64,000 nt of DNA. It comes from Ignavibacteria bacterium (GTDB lineage Bacteria; Bacteroidota; Ignavibacteria; Ignavibacteriales; SURF-24). The DNA lies in assembly GCA_025612245.1 (NCBI GenBank), contig JAAXKQ010000015.1, positions 1-64,000 on the forward strand, given 5' to 3'. Shown here in pieces: positions 37,223-45,787 of this stretch. The notes under the pieces were generated by a model. It saw nothing but the letters and a program-made list of their open reading frames with translations, was not told where the DNA came from and ran no database searches. The position numbers and the translations under genes are program-made. Positions within the stretch are counted from its first letter, which is position 1. The number at the start of each line of letters is the position of its first letter.

Positions 37223-39622
37223 TTACTTCACCAGTAACATTTTTTTCGTGGAGACAAATCCCTCGGTTTTCAAAGTGTACAGGTAAATGCCGCTTGCAAG
37301 GTTCAGCTTGCCGGCATTGAGCTCCGCCGTATAGCTGCCAGCCTTCTGAAATCCGTTTACTAGAACGGCAACTTCCCTGCCCAGTACGTCAAAAATACTT
37401 AATTTTACCATGCCGTCTTTGGCAGTGGAATATTTAACCTGCGTGGAAGGGTTAAAGGGATTCGGATAGTTCTGCACGAGCGAGTATTCCTTTATCTGCG
37501 CCTGGCCTCCTTCTTCAACTGCATCTTTAATTTGAGTTTTAAATCCCCACAGATCCGACCATGGCCCTGTTCCCAGTGAATTCTTCCCCCTGGCGCGCCA
37601 GTAGTAAATCTTATTTACCTGTAATTTCCTTGCCATTGTAAGCGCTGTATCGGTCATAACTGTATCCAGAAGAATCCCGCTGGTCATGGCGGCACTTGTG
37701 CCTATCTGCAGCTGGTAGGATATGGCCTTTGAATCTTTTACCCATTGCAGTGTCGGCCAAAGCGGATTTTCCGTTGAAGTATGTGCAGGCGCAATGAGAA
37801 CCGGCTTACCCGGAATACCCGACTCAAAGCTGTAGAAATTCGAATACGCACTGTTCCCGCCTGCTCCTGCTGCACTTATTCTCCAGAAGTATCTTGTTCC
37901 CGGCTGAATACCGGAAAAAAGAAAAGTCAGGCTTCTATGTTCAGGTGCAATTGTAACCATAGAATTAAAAAGGCTGTCTTTTGCAATCTGCAGTATGTAG
38001 CTTTCTGCCAGTGGTGCACTCTTCCAGGAAAGCCTTACCGAAGTAGTCAGGTTGGCAGTCCTGTTTGCAGGCGCCTGCAGCTCTGGAGCCGCGGGAACCT
38101 GGTCGGGCATGCTCTGGTGAAGCACACTGCTCATTGGGCTTTCATTCGAATATCGGTCAATTGCCGTAACCACGTAATAGTCACCATTTGTAGCTGAATA
38201 CTTTGCAAAGCCTGAAGGCAAAGTTGTTTCGCCCCATGTTCCCAGGATTTTCGACGGATCGCTTAAAATTGTTTCAGTGGGTTCGGTAGCACTCCTGTAT
38301 ACAATGTATGAAAATGCGCTGTCGCCATCCTGCGCCTTCTCAGGTGCGTCCCAATGGAGCTCATACTTCCCGGAAACCGTATTTTTCTCAAAACGGAGGT
38401 TCTTTGGGGCATTGGGCTTTTTACTGTTTCCCGGAATCCAGGCCATCTTTGGCGTAATTGCCGAATAAAGGTTGAAGTGATGAATGAGTGAATCCGTACA
38501 GCCTGCATAATTGGAGATAAGGCTGCCCGAATTATAGAAAACTCCACCCTGTACGGTTGGCGTTGTACGGTTGACTCTCATTTCCCAGCCCAGTTCATTA
38601 GGCGTAAAATCGTCGTTCACATACTTGTAGGACGGAATGCCAATGTAAAGATGCCTGCCGTTCAATACAGACACCCCGGACCAGTTGGGAAGATACCCGC
38701 CATAGCTGGCCCAGTAAAGCTGCGGCATGATGTAGTCTATGTATGCCGTGCCCGAATGCTTAACACCTGCCTGATCGGTATATTTCCCCTGCAGCCATCC
38801 GAAGGCATCGCAGAATATTCCAGTATTGACTGATGGGTTTCCCGATGGACTTATTCCGAACTTTATCCACGGCTTTACCGATTTAATGCTGTCGTTTAAC
38901 TCTGCCAGCATCATATTGACGTTATTGTTGCGCCATGAAGCTTTGTCTGTAAATGTGCCCTTATATATGCTGTAGGTTGCATCGTCATCGTACGTACCAT
39001 ACTCGGAATAAGGATAGAAATAATCGTCAAAGTGAACTCCGTCTATGTCGTATCGCCTGACGATGTCCATGATTACTTTAATCAGATACGCCCGCACTTC
39101 AGGCAGCCCGGGGTTAAGAAAACGGTATTCTGTAGTCTTGCATTTAATTATCCAATCGGGATGCTTTCTCATGACGTTACTCGTATCTACTGAGTTCGGG
39201 TCATCCCCTGTAAGAAGTACCCGGTAAGGGTTAAGCCATGCATGAAGCTCCATGCCTCTTTTATGCGCTTCCTGAACCGCAAACTCAAGCGGGTCATAGT
39301 TTTTATCCTCCGGCGCCGCCCCCTGCTTTCCAGTAAGATATTGCGACCAAGGTTCAAGCTTGCTTTTATATACGGCATCACACTTGGGCCTTACGTGAAA
39401 AAATAGCGCATTGATGCCGTAAGTTTTATGCTTATCAAATAATGAAACCAGCTGGCTTTTCTGCGCGGAAATTACACTGCTGCTGGTTCCTGCATACTGG
39501 GGCCAGTCAATTCCAAGCGAGGCAATCCAGACGCCGCGCAGTTCCTGCTTTGGAGAGCTCTGCGCGTAAGAAACTATAGACATGCAAAGAGCCAGCAGTA
39601 TACAATATATGTTCTTTTTCAT
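37223..39622 (-). CDS. Secreted GHL10-type glycoside hydrolase, tandem paralogue
   Basis: 799 residues with the same architecture as the gene at 34574: signal peptide, GHL10 barrel (LRGVWIASLGIDW, FFHVRPKCDAVY, GVHFDDYFYPY), FN3-like modules, and a T9SS sorting domain (NYPNPFNPSTQVKYS, ending MLLVK). The ATG at 39622 is used; the TTG two codons upstream is unlikely. A stretch of about 130 bases (38125-38258) is almost identical to 35507-35640 in the paralogue, far closer than the barrels. Both products should reach the cell surface or medium and may act on the same polymer. Confidence 0.93.
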   Translation of the reverse strand: MKKNIYCILLALCMSIVSYAQSSPKQELRGVWIASLGIDWPQYAGTSSSVISAQKSQLVSLFDKHKTYGINALFFHVRPKCDAVYKSKLEPWSQYLTGKQGAAPEDKNYDPLEFAVQEAHKRGMELHAWLNPYRVLLTGDDPNSVDTSNVMRKHPDWIIKCKTTEYRFLNPGLPEVRAYLIKVIMDIVRRYDIDGVHFDDYFYPYSEYGTYDDDATYSIYKGTFTDKASWRNNNVNMMLAELNDSIKSVKPWIKFGISPSGNPSVNTGIFCDAFGWLQGKYTDQAGVKHSGTAYIDYIMPQLYWASYGGYLPNWSGVSVLNGRHLYIGIPSYKYVNDDFTPNELGWEMRVNRTTPTVQGGVFYNSGSLISNYAGCTDSLIHHFNLYSAITPKMAWIPGNSKKPNAPKNLRFEKNTVSGKYELHWDAPEKAQDGDSAFSYIVYRSATEPTETILSDPSKILGTWGETTLPSGFAKYSATNGDYYVVTAIDRYSNESPMSSVLHQSMPDQVPAAPELQAPANRTANLTTSVRLSWKSAPLAESYILQIAKDSLFNSMVTIAPEHRSLTFLFSGIQPGTRYFWRISAAGAGGNSAYSNFYSFESGIPGKPVLIAPAHTSTENPLWPTLQWVKDSKAISYQLQIGTSAAMTSGILLDTVMTDTALTMARKLQVNKIYYWRARGKNSLGTGPWSDLWGFKTQIKDAVEEGGQAQIKEYSLVQNYPNPFNPSTQVKYSTAKDGMVKLSIFDVLGREVAVLVNGFQKAGSYTAELNAGKLNLASGIYLYTLKTEGFVSTKKMLLVK

Positions 39623-39766
39623 GATCAATTCTTTAAGGTTAGTTTGATAAAAATAATTAGGCTATGGCTGATCCGGAAATCTAAGCCGGGAGCGCTGATG
39701 CCGCAATGCCTCTATAATTTCCGGCGGTATTTTCTTCTCCTGGAGCCCGGGAAATTCCCCCATTAA

Positions 39767-39800
39767 AACAAAAGCCGCCATCGGCGGCTTTTGCCAAAAA
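39767..39800 (-). terminator. Terminator at the end of the surface operon
   Basis: Nine-bp stem AAAGCCGCC / GGCGGCTTT (39771-39779 and 39783-39791) with an ATC loop. A-rich sequence precedes it, giving TTTT after it on the minus strand. It ends the five-gene operon running from 48910 to 39822. Confidence 0.85.
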
Positions 39801-39821
39801 AATGGGAATCCGGAGGTTCTG

Positions 39822-41174
39822 TTACTTCATCAGAGTCATCTTTTTGCTCAAAACAACTCCGTTTGCATTCAGCTGATAAATATAGATACCTGAAGTCAGG
39901 TTCTTTCCGTCAAGTGTCGCTGAATATGTACCCTTTGTCATCTGGCTGTTAACCAGAGTGGCAGCTTCTTTACCCAGTATATCATAAACCTTCAATGAAA
40001 CAAACCCGTCTTTTGCAACAGAGAATTTGATCTGGGTTGTGGGGTTGAACGGGTTGGGATAGTTCTGTGAAAGCGAATAGTTCTCAACTACCGCGTTCTT
40101 TTCCTTATTAACGCTGCTTACCAGGTCGTTTGTAACATAGCGCTGGAGTACCGGAACACTGCTGGCATTGAACTGAATCAGGTATGCGGTCTTTCCGTCG
40201 TTGCTGAAAGCAATTCCTCTGTTCCTTTCTGAATTAGCATCCATGGTGTTTGGTTCGGCGTATTTCCATGCAAGACTGTCAACAACCTCAAATGTCCTCG
40301 GGTTTACACCATAATATGTACCGATTGTAACGAACTTATCCTGCTGACTTGGACTGTAGGGCGCGCCAATCGGCTTATCCTGGTACGAGCCTGCACTGAC
40401 GTATAAAAGACGGTTTACTGGGTTGACTACAATGCCTTCAACTTTCCAGCCTGCGAAAACAGTATCGGTCAATTCATAGGAATAATATTCACTCGGCCTT
40501 GTAACCAAAAAGCAGCCGGGACCTGTGTGCCTGACCAAATAGATCGTATTTCCATCAGGGCTTACTTCCAGGTTCCTGCCTACGGAAGGTACTTTTTCCA
40601 TGATTACATCAGGATTGGCAAGGTCCGCATCCAGCTTTATAAGCGGATGATCATTAACAGTAGGAGCTATGAAGACGTTTCCTAGCGTATCGCAGGCTGC
40701 TCTTGTAATTCCGTTGCCATCCGGATACTGATACTTGGCCATTCCTTCGCCTGTCTTATAGTTAATCTTGTACAATGAGAAGTCGACTGATGCAATCATG
40801 TTGCCGTCTTTATCTCTTGCTAAGCCTGTTCCGCCTCTGCCGGCTGTACCTAAATCCAGCGGCTTTACTTTGCCTTCAATTGTCACAGATTTGATCGGTG
40901 AAAACGAGGCCTGTGTTCCGTCTGGATTAAATACATAAATATGTGTCACCTTTACATATTTGTTGGTCTCAGGATAAAGAACTGTGTCTGTAGATGCAGG
41001 CTTGTAGAGTTCGACCCAGATTTTACCATCGGGATCTACAGCAACACCGTGAGCGCCTGAGTTGCCCATCAGTGAATCAGCCTTCGTGCCGAATGGAGTA
41101 AGTGTCCACTGCGAAAAAGCTGTGGCCGAAAGGACCAGTACCAACGTAACAACGAACAATAGACGTTTCATCAT
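39822..41174 (-). CDS. Secreted beta-propeller protein with T9SS sorting domain
   Basis: 450 residues. Signal peptide (1-21), then about 340 residues of SMP-30/NHL-like propeller repeats (HGVAVDPDGKIWVE, GLARDKDGNMIASV, LEVSPDGNTIYLV), and a C-terminal type A sorting domain (NYPNPFNPTTQIKFS, ending KKMTLMK). AAGGAG precedes the start. It is the last gene of the TonB-receptor operon; it probably binds or processes the ligand outside the cell, since the lipoprotein encoded just upstream also has propeller-like repeats. Confidence 0.9.
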   Translation of the reverse strand: MMKRLLFVVTLVLVLSATAFSQWTLTPFGTKADSLMGNSGAHGVAVDPDGKIWVELYKPASTDTVLYPETNKYVKVTHIYVFNPDGTQASFSPIKSVTIEGKVKPLDLGTAGRGGTGLARDKDGNMIASVDFSLYKINYKTGEGMAKYQYPDGNGITRAACDTLGNVFIAPTVNDHPLIKLDADLANPDVIMEKVPSVGRNLEVSPDGNTIYLVRHTGPGCFLVTRPSEYYSYELTDTVFAGWKVEGIVVNPVNRLLYVSAGSYQDKPIGAPYSPSQQDKFVTIGTYYGVNPRTFEVVDSLAWKYAEPNTMDANSERNRGIAFSNDGKTAYLIQFNASSVPVLQRYVTNDLVSSVNKEKNAVVENYSLSQNYPNPFNPTTQIKFSVAKDGFVSLKVYDILGKEAATLVNSQMTKGTYSATLDGKNLTSGIYIYQLNANGVVLSKKMTLMK

Positions 41175-41277
41175 AACGAACTCCTTTTTTGATTAAGGTT
41201 AACGATAAACAACTATTCTGGAAAGTTCCATAAAACTGTATCTTAAAAGAGATCACAACTCTTACGTCCCGTCCCCT

Positions 41278-42591
41278 TTATTGTAACTCTAAACCATAAT
41301 AAGGCGCACCCTGCTTAAACATGACAATTGAGAACATTTTTGGCGAATACTGCTTGTCGGTTTCATCTGACGTTAAGTCTCTCGAAAAAATGAGATGCTG
41401 CGCGTTTGTATTGGTCGGGTAAGAATCCCATACAAATGAAAAGAACTTCGCCATTACTACACCAGGCAGAAATGCCTGTGCTTTTTTCGAAGGACTAACG
41501 GATATTATTGTTTCATCCGCGGTAGTCCCTATATACATGTATCCGTCAACACTGAAAGCAAGACTCAGGACACTCTTGCCCGGATAGGCGGCGCCAAAGT
41601 CGAAATAAAGCTCCTCGCTTCCCGAAACAATTGCATCACCCTGTATCTTATATCTCCAGACGCCTTCCTGCCCATCCTTTGTCCCGCCTATGTAAAGATA
41701 GAGTGTGTTGCTGGGATCCTTAAACACCCTGACTGCATTGATCTTTGACGAAGAAGTGGCAAAAGGATATTTAACGACTGATTTATCGGCTTTCACCCTG
41801 AAAATGTTTTTGCCTGCACCGGCAGCCCATATGTTACCTGCCGGGTCAAAATCAAAGTCATTTACATTCTGGTCAATAGTCGTGGATCCTCCTACCCAGG
41901 GCATTGCTCCCGGTGCAACACCAGGATCAATTTTCCAGATCCCTTTAAGCTTTCTTACTCCAAAGAGCTGACCCTGGCCATTGTTTGCATATGGCCCGTA
42001 TGCCATCTTCAGTGAGCTCCATGTAGTCTCCTGGCCTTTCGGTGCGTAGTCTGAAATATTTTTCCCCAGGTCAATCTTTTTAACCCCGATACCCGCACCC
42101 TTATCGGTCTGCGACACATAAAGGTTGCCTTCCCTGTCAAATGTTATCGCTACGGCTGCATCGGTATATTTATACTTATCGTAGTAAACCTCCTGAACCG
42201 CCTTTAGCGAATACTTTAAGGGAACCGCAAAAACATCTGCCGTATTGACAGACACCCTGACGTCAAGATTATCCCCCGGAAGATTCGGGGCCTTTACTTT
42301 TATCTCAGTTGACGTAACACTTATTACAGTGGCTTTCACATTGTTGAAATAAACATTTGTATGTGCGCTGTCTGTAAAATTGGTGCCCGTAATTGTCAGT
42401 GTATCCATCCCTGCGTATGCAAAATTTGCCGGACTGATTGAGGCTGCCGTTGGCCCCGGAGTTCCTTTGTCTTTATATTCGTTATACAAAACAGGAGAGG
42501 CATCTTCGGCGCATCCGTAAAATATGGTAAAAGCCAGAAAGAACAGCATGAGGTACTTTATTCTGTTATTCACGTAAATATTTTTTTTCAT
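41278..42591 (-). CDS. Lipoprotein with IPT/TIG domain and propeller repeats
   Basis: 437 residues. A lipoprotein signal peptide has the cysteine in FYGC (about residue 27). An IPT/TIG Ig-like domain follows (about 48-130: SISPANFAYAGMDTLTITGTNF), as in surface-glycan-binding lipoproteins of Sus systems. The rest (about 140-437) has NHL-like repeats (ITFDREGNLYVSQ, DFDFDPAGNIWAAG, LAFSVDGYMYIGT). By location and type it may be the ligand-binding lipoprotein of the operon, playing a SusE/F or SGBP-like role (inference). It lies 34 bases after the PorV-like gene. Confidence 0.85.
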   Translation of the reverse strand: MKKNIYVNNRIKYLMLFFLAFTIFYGCAEDASPVLYNEYKDKGTPGPTAASISPANFAYAGMDTLTITGTNFTDSAHTNVYFNNVKATVISVTSTEIKVKAPNLPGDNLDVRVSVNTADVFAVPLKYSLKAVQEVYYDKYKYTDAAVAITFDREGNLYVSQTDKGAGIGVKKIDLGKNISDYAPKGQETTWSSLKMAYGPYANNGQGQLFGVRKLKGIWKIDPGVAPGAMPWVGGSTTIDQNVNDFDFDPAGNIWAAGAGKNIFRVKADKSVVKYPFATSSSKINAVRVFKDPSNTLYLYIGGTKDGQEGVWRYKIQGDAIVSGSEELYFDFGAAYPGKSVLSLAFSVDGYMYIGTTADETIISVSPSKKAQAFLPGVVMAKFFSFVWDSYPTNTNAQHLIFSRDLTSDETDKQYSPKMFSIVMFKQGAPYYGLELQ

Positions 42592-42625
42592 TTTCTTACC
42601 ACTTATTTACTTGTTTATATTTGGC

Positions 42626-43645
42626 TTATAAGGAAAAGTTTAAGGTTATTCTGTGAACTGAATCGAATATGCCGAAGGGGGTATATGCATAATCCACACC
42701 CAGGCCGTAGTTCTCATATGAACGTTTTACACCCACGCCAACCGTGTAGCTCCTTTCATCGGCGGGATAGTTGTATCCGGCTCTTAAAGAGAAGGTATTC
42801 ATGAATGTGTATTCACCACCCAGACTGAGCTGCTCCGGATAATCCCTGTAGTGAACCGCGTCAACCGAAAGGATGAATGAATGCATGTCCTTGTCCAGAT
42901 TTTCCATGAGGTCTACCGCATTAAACGCCAGGCCGATTCTGAATGTAAGCGGAAGCTGGAAATTCTCCTTCTCGAACTTTATTTCCTGCGAGAAGTTCTT
43001 TACAGACATTGCAAAGTTCAGGCTTTTGTATCCGGTCCTGTAAAGAAGCCCAAAGTCAAAAGCCATCACGCCCCTTACATTGTCCTGCCTTGTGTAGCTG
43101 TTATTCTTGTCAACTGCAACTACTGACGCACCAAGCGACATCCTTGCATATTTGACGCTGCCGCCAAGTGAGAGCTTGTCGTTGAGCGCCTTTGCATAAC
43201 TGAGTCCAAAGGAAAATGCATAAGGACGGAAAGTACCGAGTTCATAAAATCCGTCTGCATTGTCGCCTTTAATTGTCTCAATAAAATCGCCGTAATTAAC
43301 GCTTAATGCCGTAACACCAATTACACCGTAATCGCCGCCAAAAGGAGCAATCGTTGCTGCACCGTAAAGATACTTTATGTCGGCTATCCAGGTCATTGAA
43401 CCGGCTGCCCCGTTAAACAGGTTCTCCTGGCGGGCAACACTGGCCGGGTTTGAAAACAGAAAGGCAGAGTTGCCATCAAGTGCCGTTACCGCCTCACCCA
43501 TCGAGGCAGTCCTTGCATCCAGAATTGCATTCATAAACTTCATGCCCGACTGGGCCAGCTTCTGGTTGTCCTGCGCATGTGCCGCGCCTGTGAAAAGCAG
43601 GACCGCACAGATAAAACTCATTGTTATAATAAATGTTTTTTTCAT
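42626..43645 (-). CDS. PorV/PorQ-family outer-membrane beta-barrel protein
   Basis: 339 residues with a signal peptide (to AHAQ, about 25) and the PorV/PorQ N-terminal pattern (GMKFMNAILDARTASMGEA, then GNSAFLFSNPAS). The remainder is predicted as amphipathic strands ending in an aromatic C-terminus (ITLNFSL), fitting a 14-stranded barrel. PorV shuttles T9SS cargo to the attachment machinery. Ignavibacteria carry many copies next to individual cargo genes, and here the neighbours at 43665 and 39822 are candidate partners. It lies 19 bases downstream of the large surface protein. Confidence 0.9.
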   Translation of the reverse strand: MKKTFIITMSFICAVLLFTGAAHAQDNQKLAQSGMKFMNAILDARTASMGEAVTALDGNSAFLFSNPASVARQENLFNGAAGSMTWIADIKYLYGAATIAPFGGDYGVIGVTALSVNYGDFIETIKGDNADGFYELGTFRPYAFSFGLSYAKALNDKLSLGGSVKYARMSLGASVVAVDKNNSYTRQDNVRGVMAFDFGLLYRTGYKSLNFAMSVKNFSQEIKFEKENFQLPLTFRIGLAFNAVDLMENLDKDMHSFILSVDAVHYRDYPEQLSLGGEYTFMNTFSLRAGYNYPADERSYTVGVGVKRSYENYGLGVDYAYTPFGIFDSVHRITLNFSL

Positions 43646-43664
43646 TTTATTACCTGCCTGATAA

Positions 43665-45770
43665 TTATCGGATTACGGAAAATTTAGCAATGTGCTTTTC
43701 ACCGGTTTCATTGTTTGTAACTACGGCAATGTAGATTCCGCTTACCAGCATCTGGTTCGAGCTCGTAACCGATCTCCAGTACTCATCACCGCTGCCATTT
43801 GTATGTTCGATCGTCTTTATCAGTTCTCCCAGCTCGGTAAATATCTTTATTGTACATTTCCCGGGAATATTATAAAAGTGAAGTTCATTCTGATACTGAT
43901 CACCAAATCTGAACTTATTGGCATCCGCACCGATGAAGAACGGGTTTGGAACAATCCTGATGCGGTTCATATTTGTCCCGGCAGGCCTGAGAAGGTTTGC
44001 TCCGTCATATGTCTGAGTATAGTACCGGCTGCTTTTAAGCGTATAGGCCGGAATATTCAGCGTTGGATTCGCCGGCTGATCATCGCCTACTGAAACAATG
44101 TAGTAAAAGTAGTAAAGACCGCGCACTGGAGTCTTGTCCGCATAGCTCCTTTCATCGGGACCGGCCGTATAAAGAAGATGATATGTGCTGTCGTACTGTC
44201 CAAGCGCCCTATAGATCTCGAAACCTTTTACCGACGGATCGTCACTGTCCCATTTAAGCGCAATCTGGTCACCTGCTGAAGTTATAGAAAACATTTTAGG
44301 AGGCTTCGGAGCCTGGACCATATTCCAGTTGTTATTATAATTCTCAGTTACCCTTTTCCACGTCTGCATGAGTGAGTCCTTGCCGGTCAAAACAAGTTCA
44401 TTTTTCTCTTTTTCTACTGCGGCAAAATTCGGGGTCTTTTCAGCATCTTTATACTTCCGTCCCATCTCAACTGCAGCCTCACGGCTTATGCCCGAAGCGC
44501 CCTCAACCATTATGATTTTCACGCTCTGCCCGGGCGCAAGCGTGTAAGGACCGTAAGAGTTGTTTGCCGAAAATCCGCCCGAGGTCCCTTTTGCAGGATC
44601 ACCAGTCTGATTGGCAAATTCCATAAAATTAAGCGTCCCGCCTGCCATTGCCGCTGGATGAACACTGCAACCATGACGCGGATTGGCAGTAGGCCTGGTA
44701 ATATAGTTCAGGTATTCATCCTGCATTTTACCTATGTCAAAAGCCGAATTTCCGGAATAGACACCTGCATCGGAATTTTCATAGGTGGTAATCGGAAGCT
44801 TCTGATTGTCTGAATTGTCTGTAGCAGAATAATCAGCGTGCAGCGTCAGTACTCCCATAAACTGTGTTGCGGCAAGCCTTCCTATTGTATCCGACGGCGG
44901 GGCATACCCTTCGGATTTCGACGCATCCCAGATCGGCCCGCCTATGTTGTTGTACGTTACCTGCTTTGTCGGGCAGTACCCGTGCCATGCAAATTGTGTA
45001 CGGAATTTCTCTCCGGCTGGATCAGGCAGTACACCGTCTCCCCTGGTGTCAATCATGGTATTCATTCCCCAGCCGGTCTGGTTTCCTATCACATACCTGC
45101 TCTGCTTGTTTATGGCCCAGCGGTAGTTAAAGTAGAAATAAACGTCCTTTAACGTCTGGTCGAGCACCTTAACGTTTTTCTCGCTCGTATAACCCGTGTT
45201 GGTAAAAGTATATTCCATTACTATGTAGTTATCGTGATATGGATTGCTGAACTGGAATATCTTTCTTTCCATCGTTATTCCAAGCAGCGTGTTTACCTTG
45301 TTGACAATAAGCCTGTCGTAGGGCAAATCGGGGTTGACTTCATCAATTTCCACTGTCTTTTCGAATGAAGGATTGTTGTCAACCGTTACGGCGGGCTGCT
45401 CGAACTTGCTGTACATCTTAAGTTCAACCGGGAAAAACTCGCCCGTTCCCGGAACCCTTGGACCCACGTGCACCACCCTGTAGGGATAATTACCCGTTGC
45501 ATCCTTAAAATCCTTTGTCCCTATCCATACCGCAGTTGCGCACTGCATATCCTGGTTTTTATATATGGCAGGCCACTGAAATCCGTCCTGCTCACTCTTC
45601 GGGGTTCGCCCTTCCTCAATTTCAGCCCCAATTGCCGAATAAAAATTGTGAAGCGATCCGACACTCATATTCTTGAATGTGTACTGCGCATGCATGAATC
45701 CGGGGCTCAGAAAAAGTATCACGGCGAGCAGTGAGGCTGCAAAAGCATATTTATTGAAACTTTTTATCAT
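43665..45770 (-). CDS. Large secreted surface protein with C-terminal sorting-like domain
   Basis: 701 residues, signal peptide to about residue 28 (MHAQ). Residues 30-470 form an unassigned domain with many aromatic and polar beta strands. Residues about 495-590 are fibronectin-III-like (PKPPKMFSITSAGDQIALKW, with GLYYFYYIVSV). The last 90 residues (VVPNPFFIG-like RIVPNPFFIG, then HFYNIPGKCTIKIFTELGELIKTIEHT, split here) are a variant sorting domain seen in T9SS organisms. It is encoded 17 bases after the TonB-dependent receptor, the place where a SusD-like protein often sits, but it does not look like SusD. It may be a new receptor partner. Confidence 0.8.
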   Translation of the reverse strand: MIKSFNKYAFAASLLAVILFLSPGFMHAQYTFKNMSVGSLHNFYSAIGAEIEEGRTPKSEQDGFQWPAIYKNQDMQCATAVWIGTKDFKDATGNYPYRVVHVGPRVPGTGEFFPVELKMYSKFEQPAVTVDNNPSFEKTVEIDEVNPDLPYDRLIVNKVNTLLGITMERKIFQFSNPYHDNYIVMEYTFTNTGYTSEKNVKVLDQTLKDVYFYFNYRWAINKQSRYVIGNQTGWGMNTMIDTRGDGVLPDPAGEKFRTQFAWHGYCPTKQVTYNNIGGPIWDASKSEGYAPPSDTIGRLAATQFMGVLTLHADYSATDNSDNQKLPITTYENSDAGVYSGNSAFDIGKMQDEYLNYITRPTANPRHGCSVHPAAMAGGTLNFMEFANQTGDPAKGTSGGFSANNSYGPYTLAPGQSVKIIMVEGASGISREAAVEMGRKYKDAEKTPNFAAVEKEKNELVLTGKDSLMQTWKRVTENYNNNWNMVQAPKPPKMFSITSAGDQIALKWDSDDPSVKGFEIYRALGQYDSTYHLLYTAGPDERSYADKTPVRGLYYFYYIVSVGDDQPANPTLNIPAYTLKSSRYYTQTYDGANLLRPAGTNMNRIRIVPNPFFIGADANKFRFGDQYQNELHFYNIPGKCTIKIFTELGELIKTIEHTNGSGDEYWRSVTSSNQMLVSGIYIAVVTNNETGEKHIAKFSVIR

Positions 45771-45787
45771 TTTTTTCCTCGTCTAAA

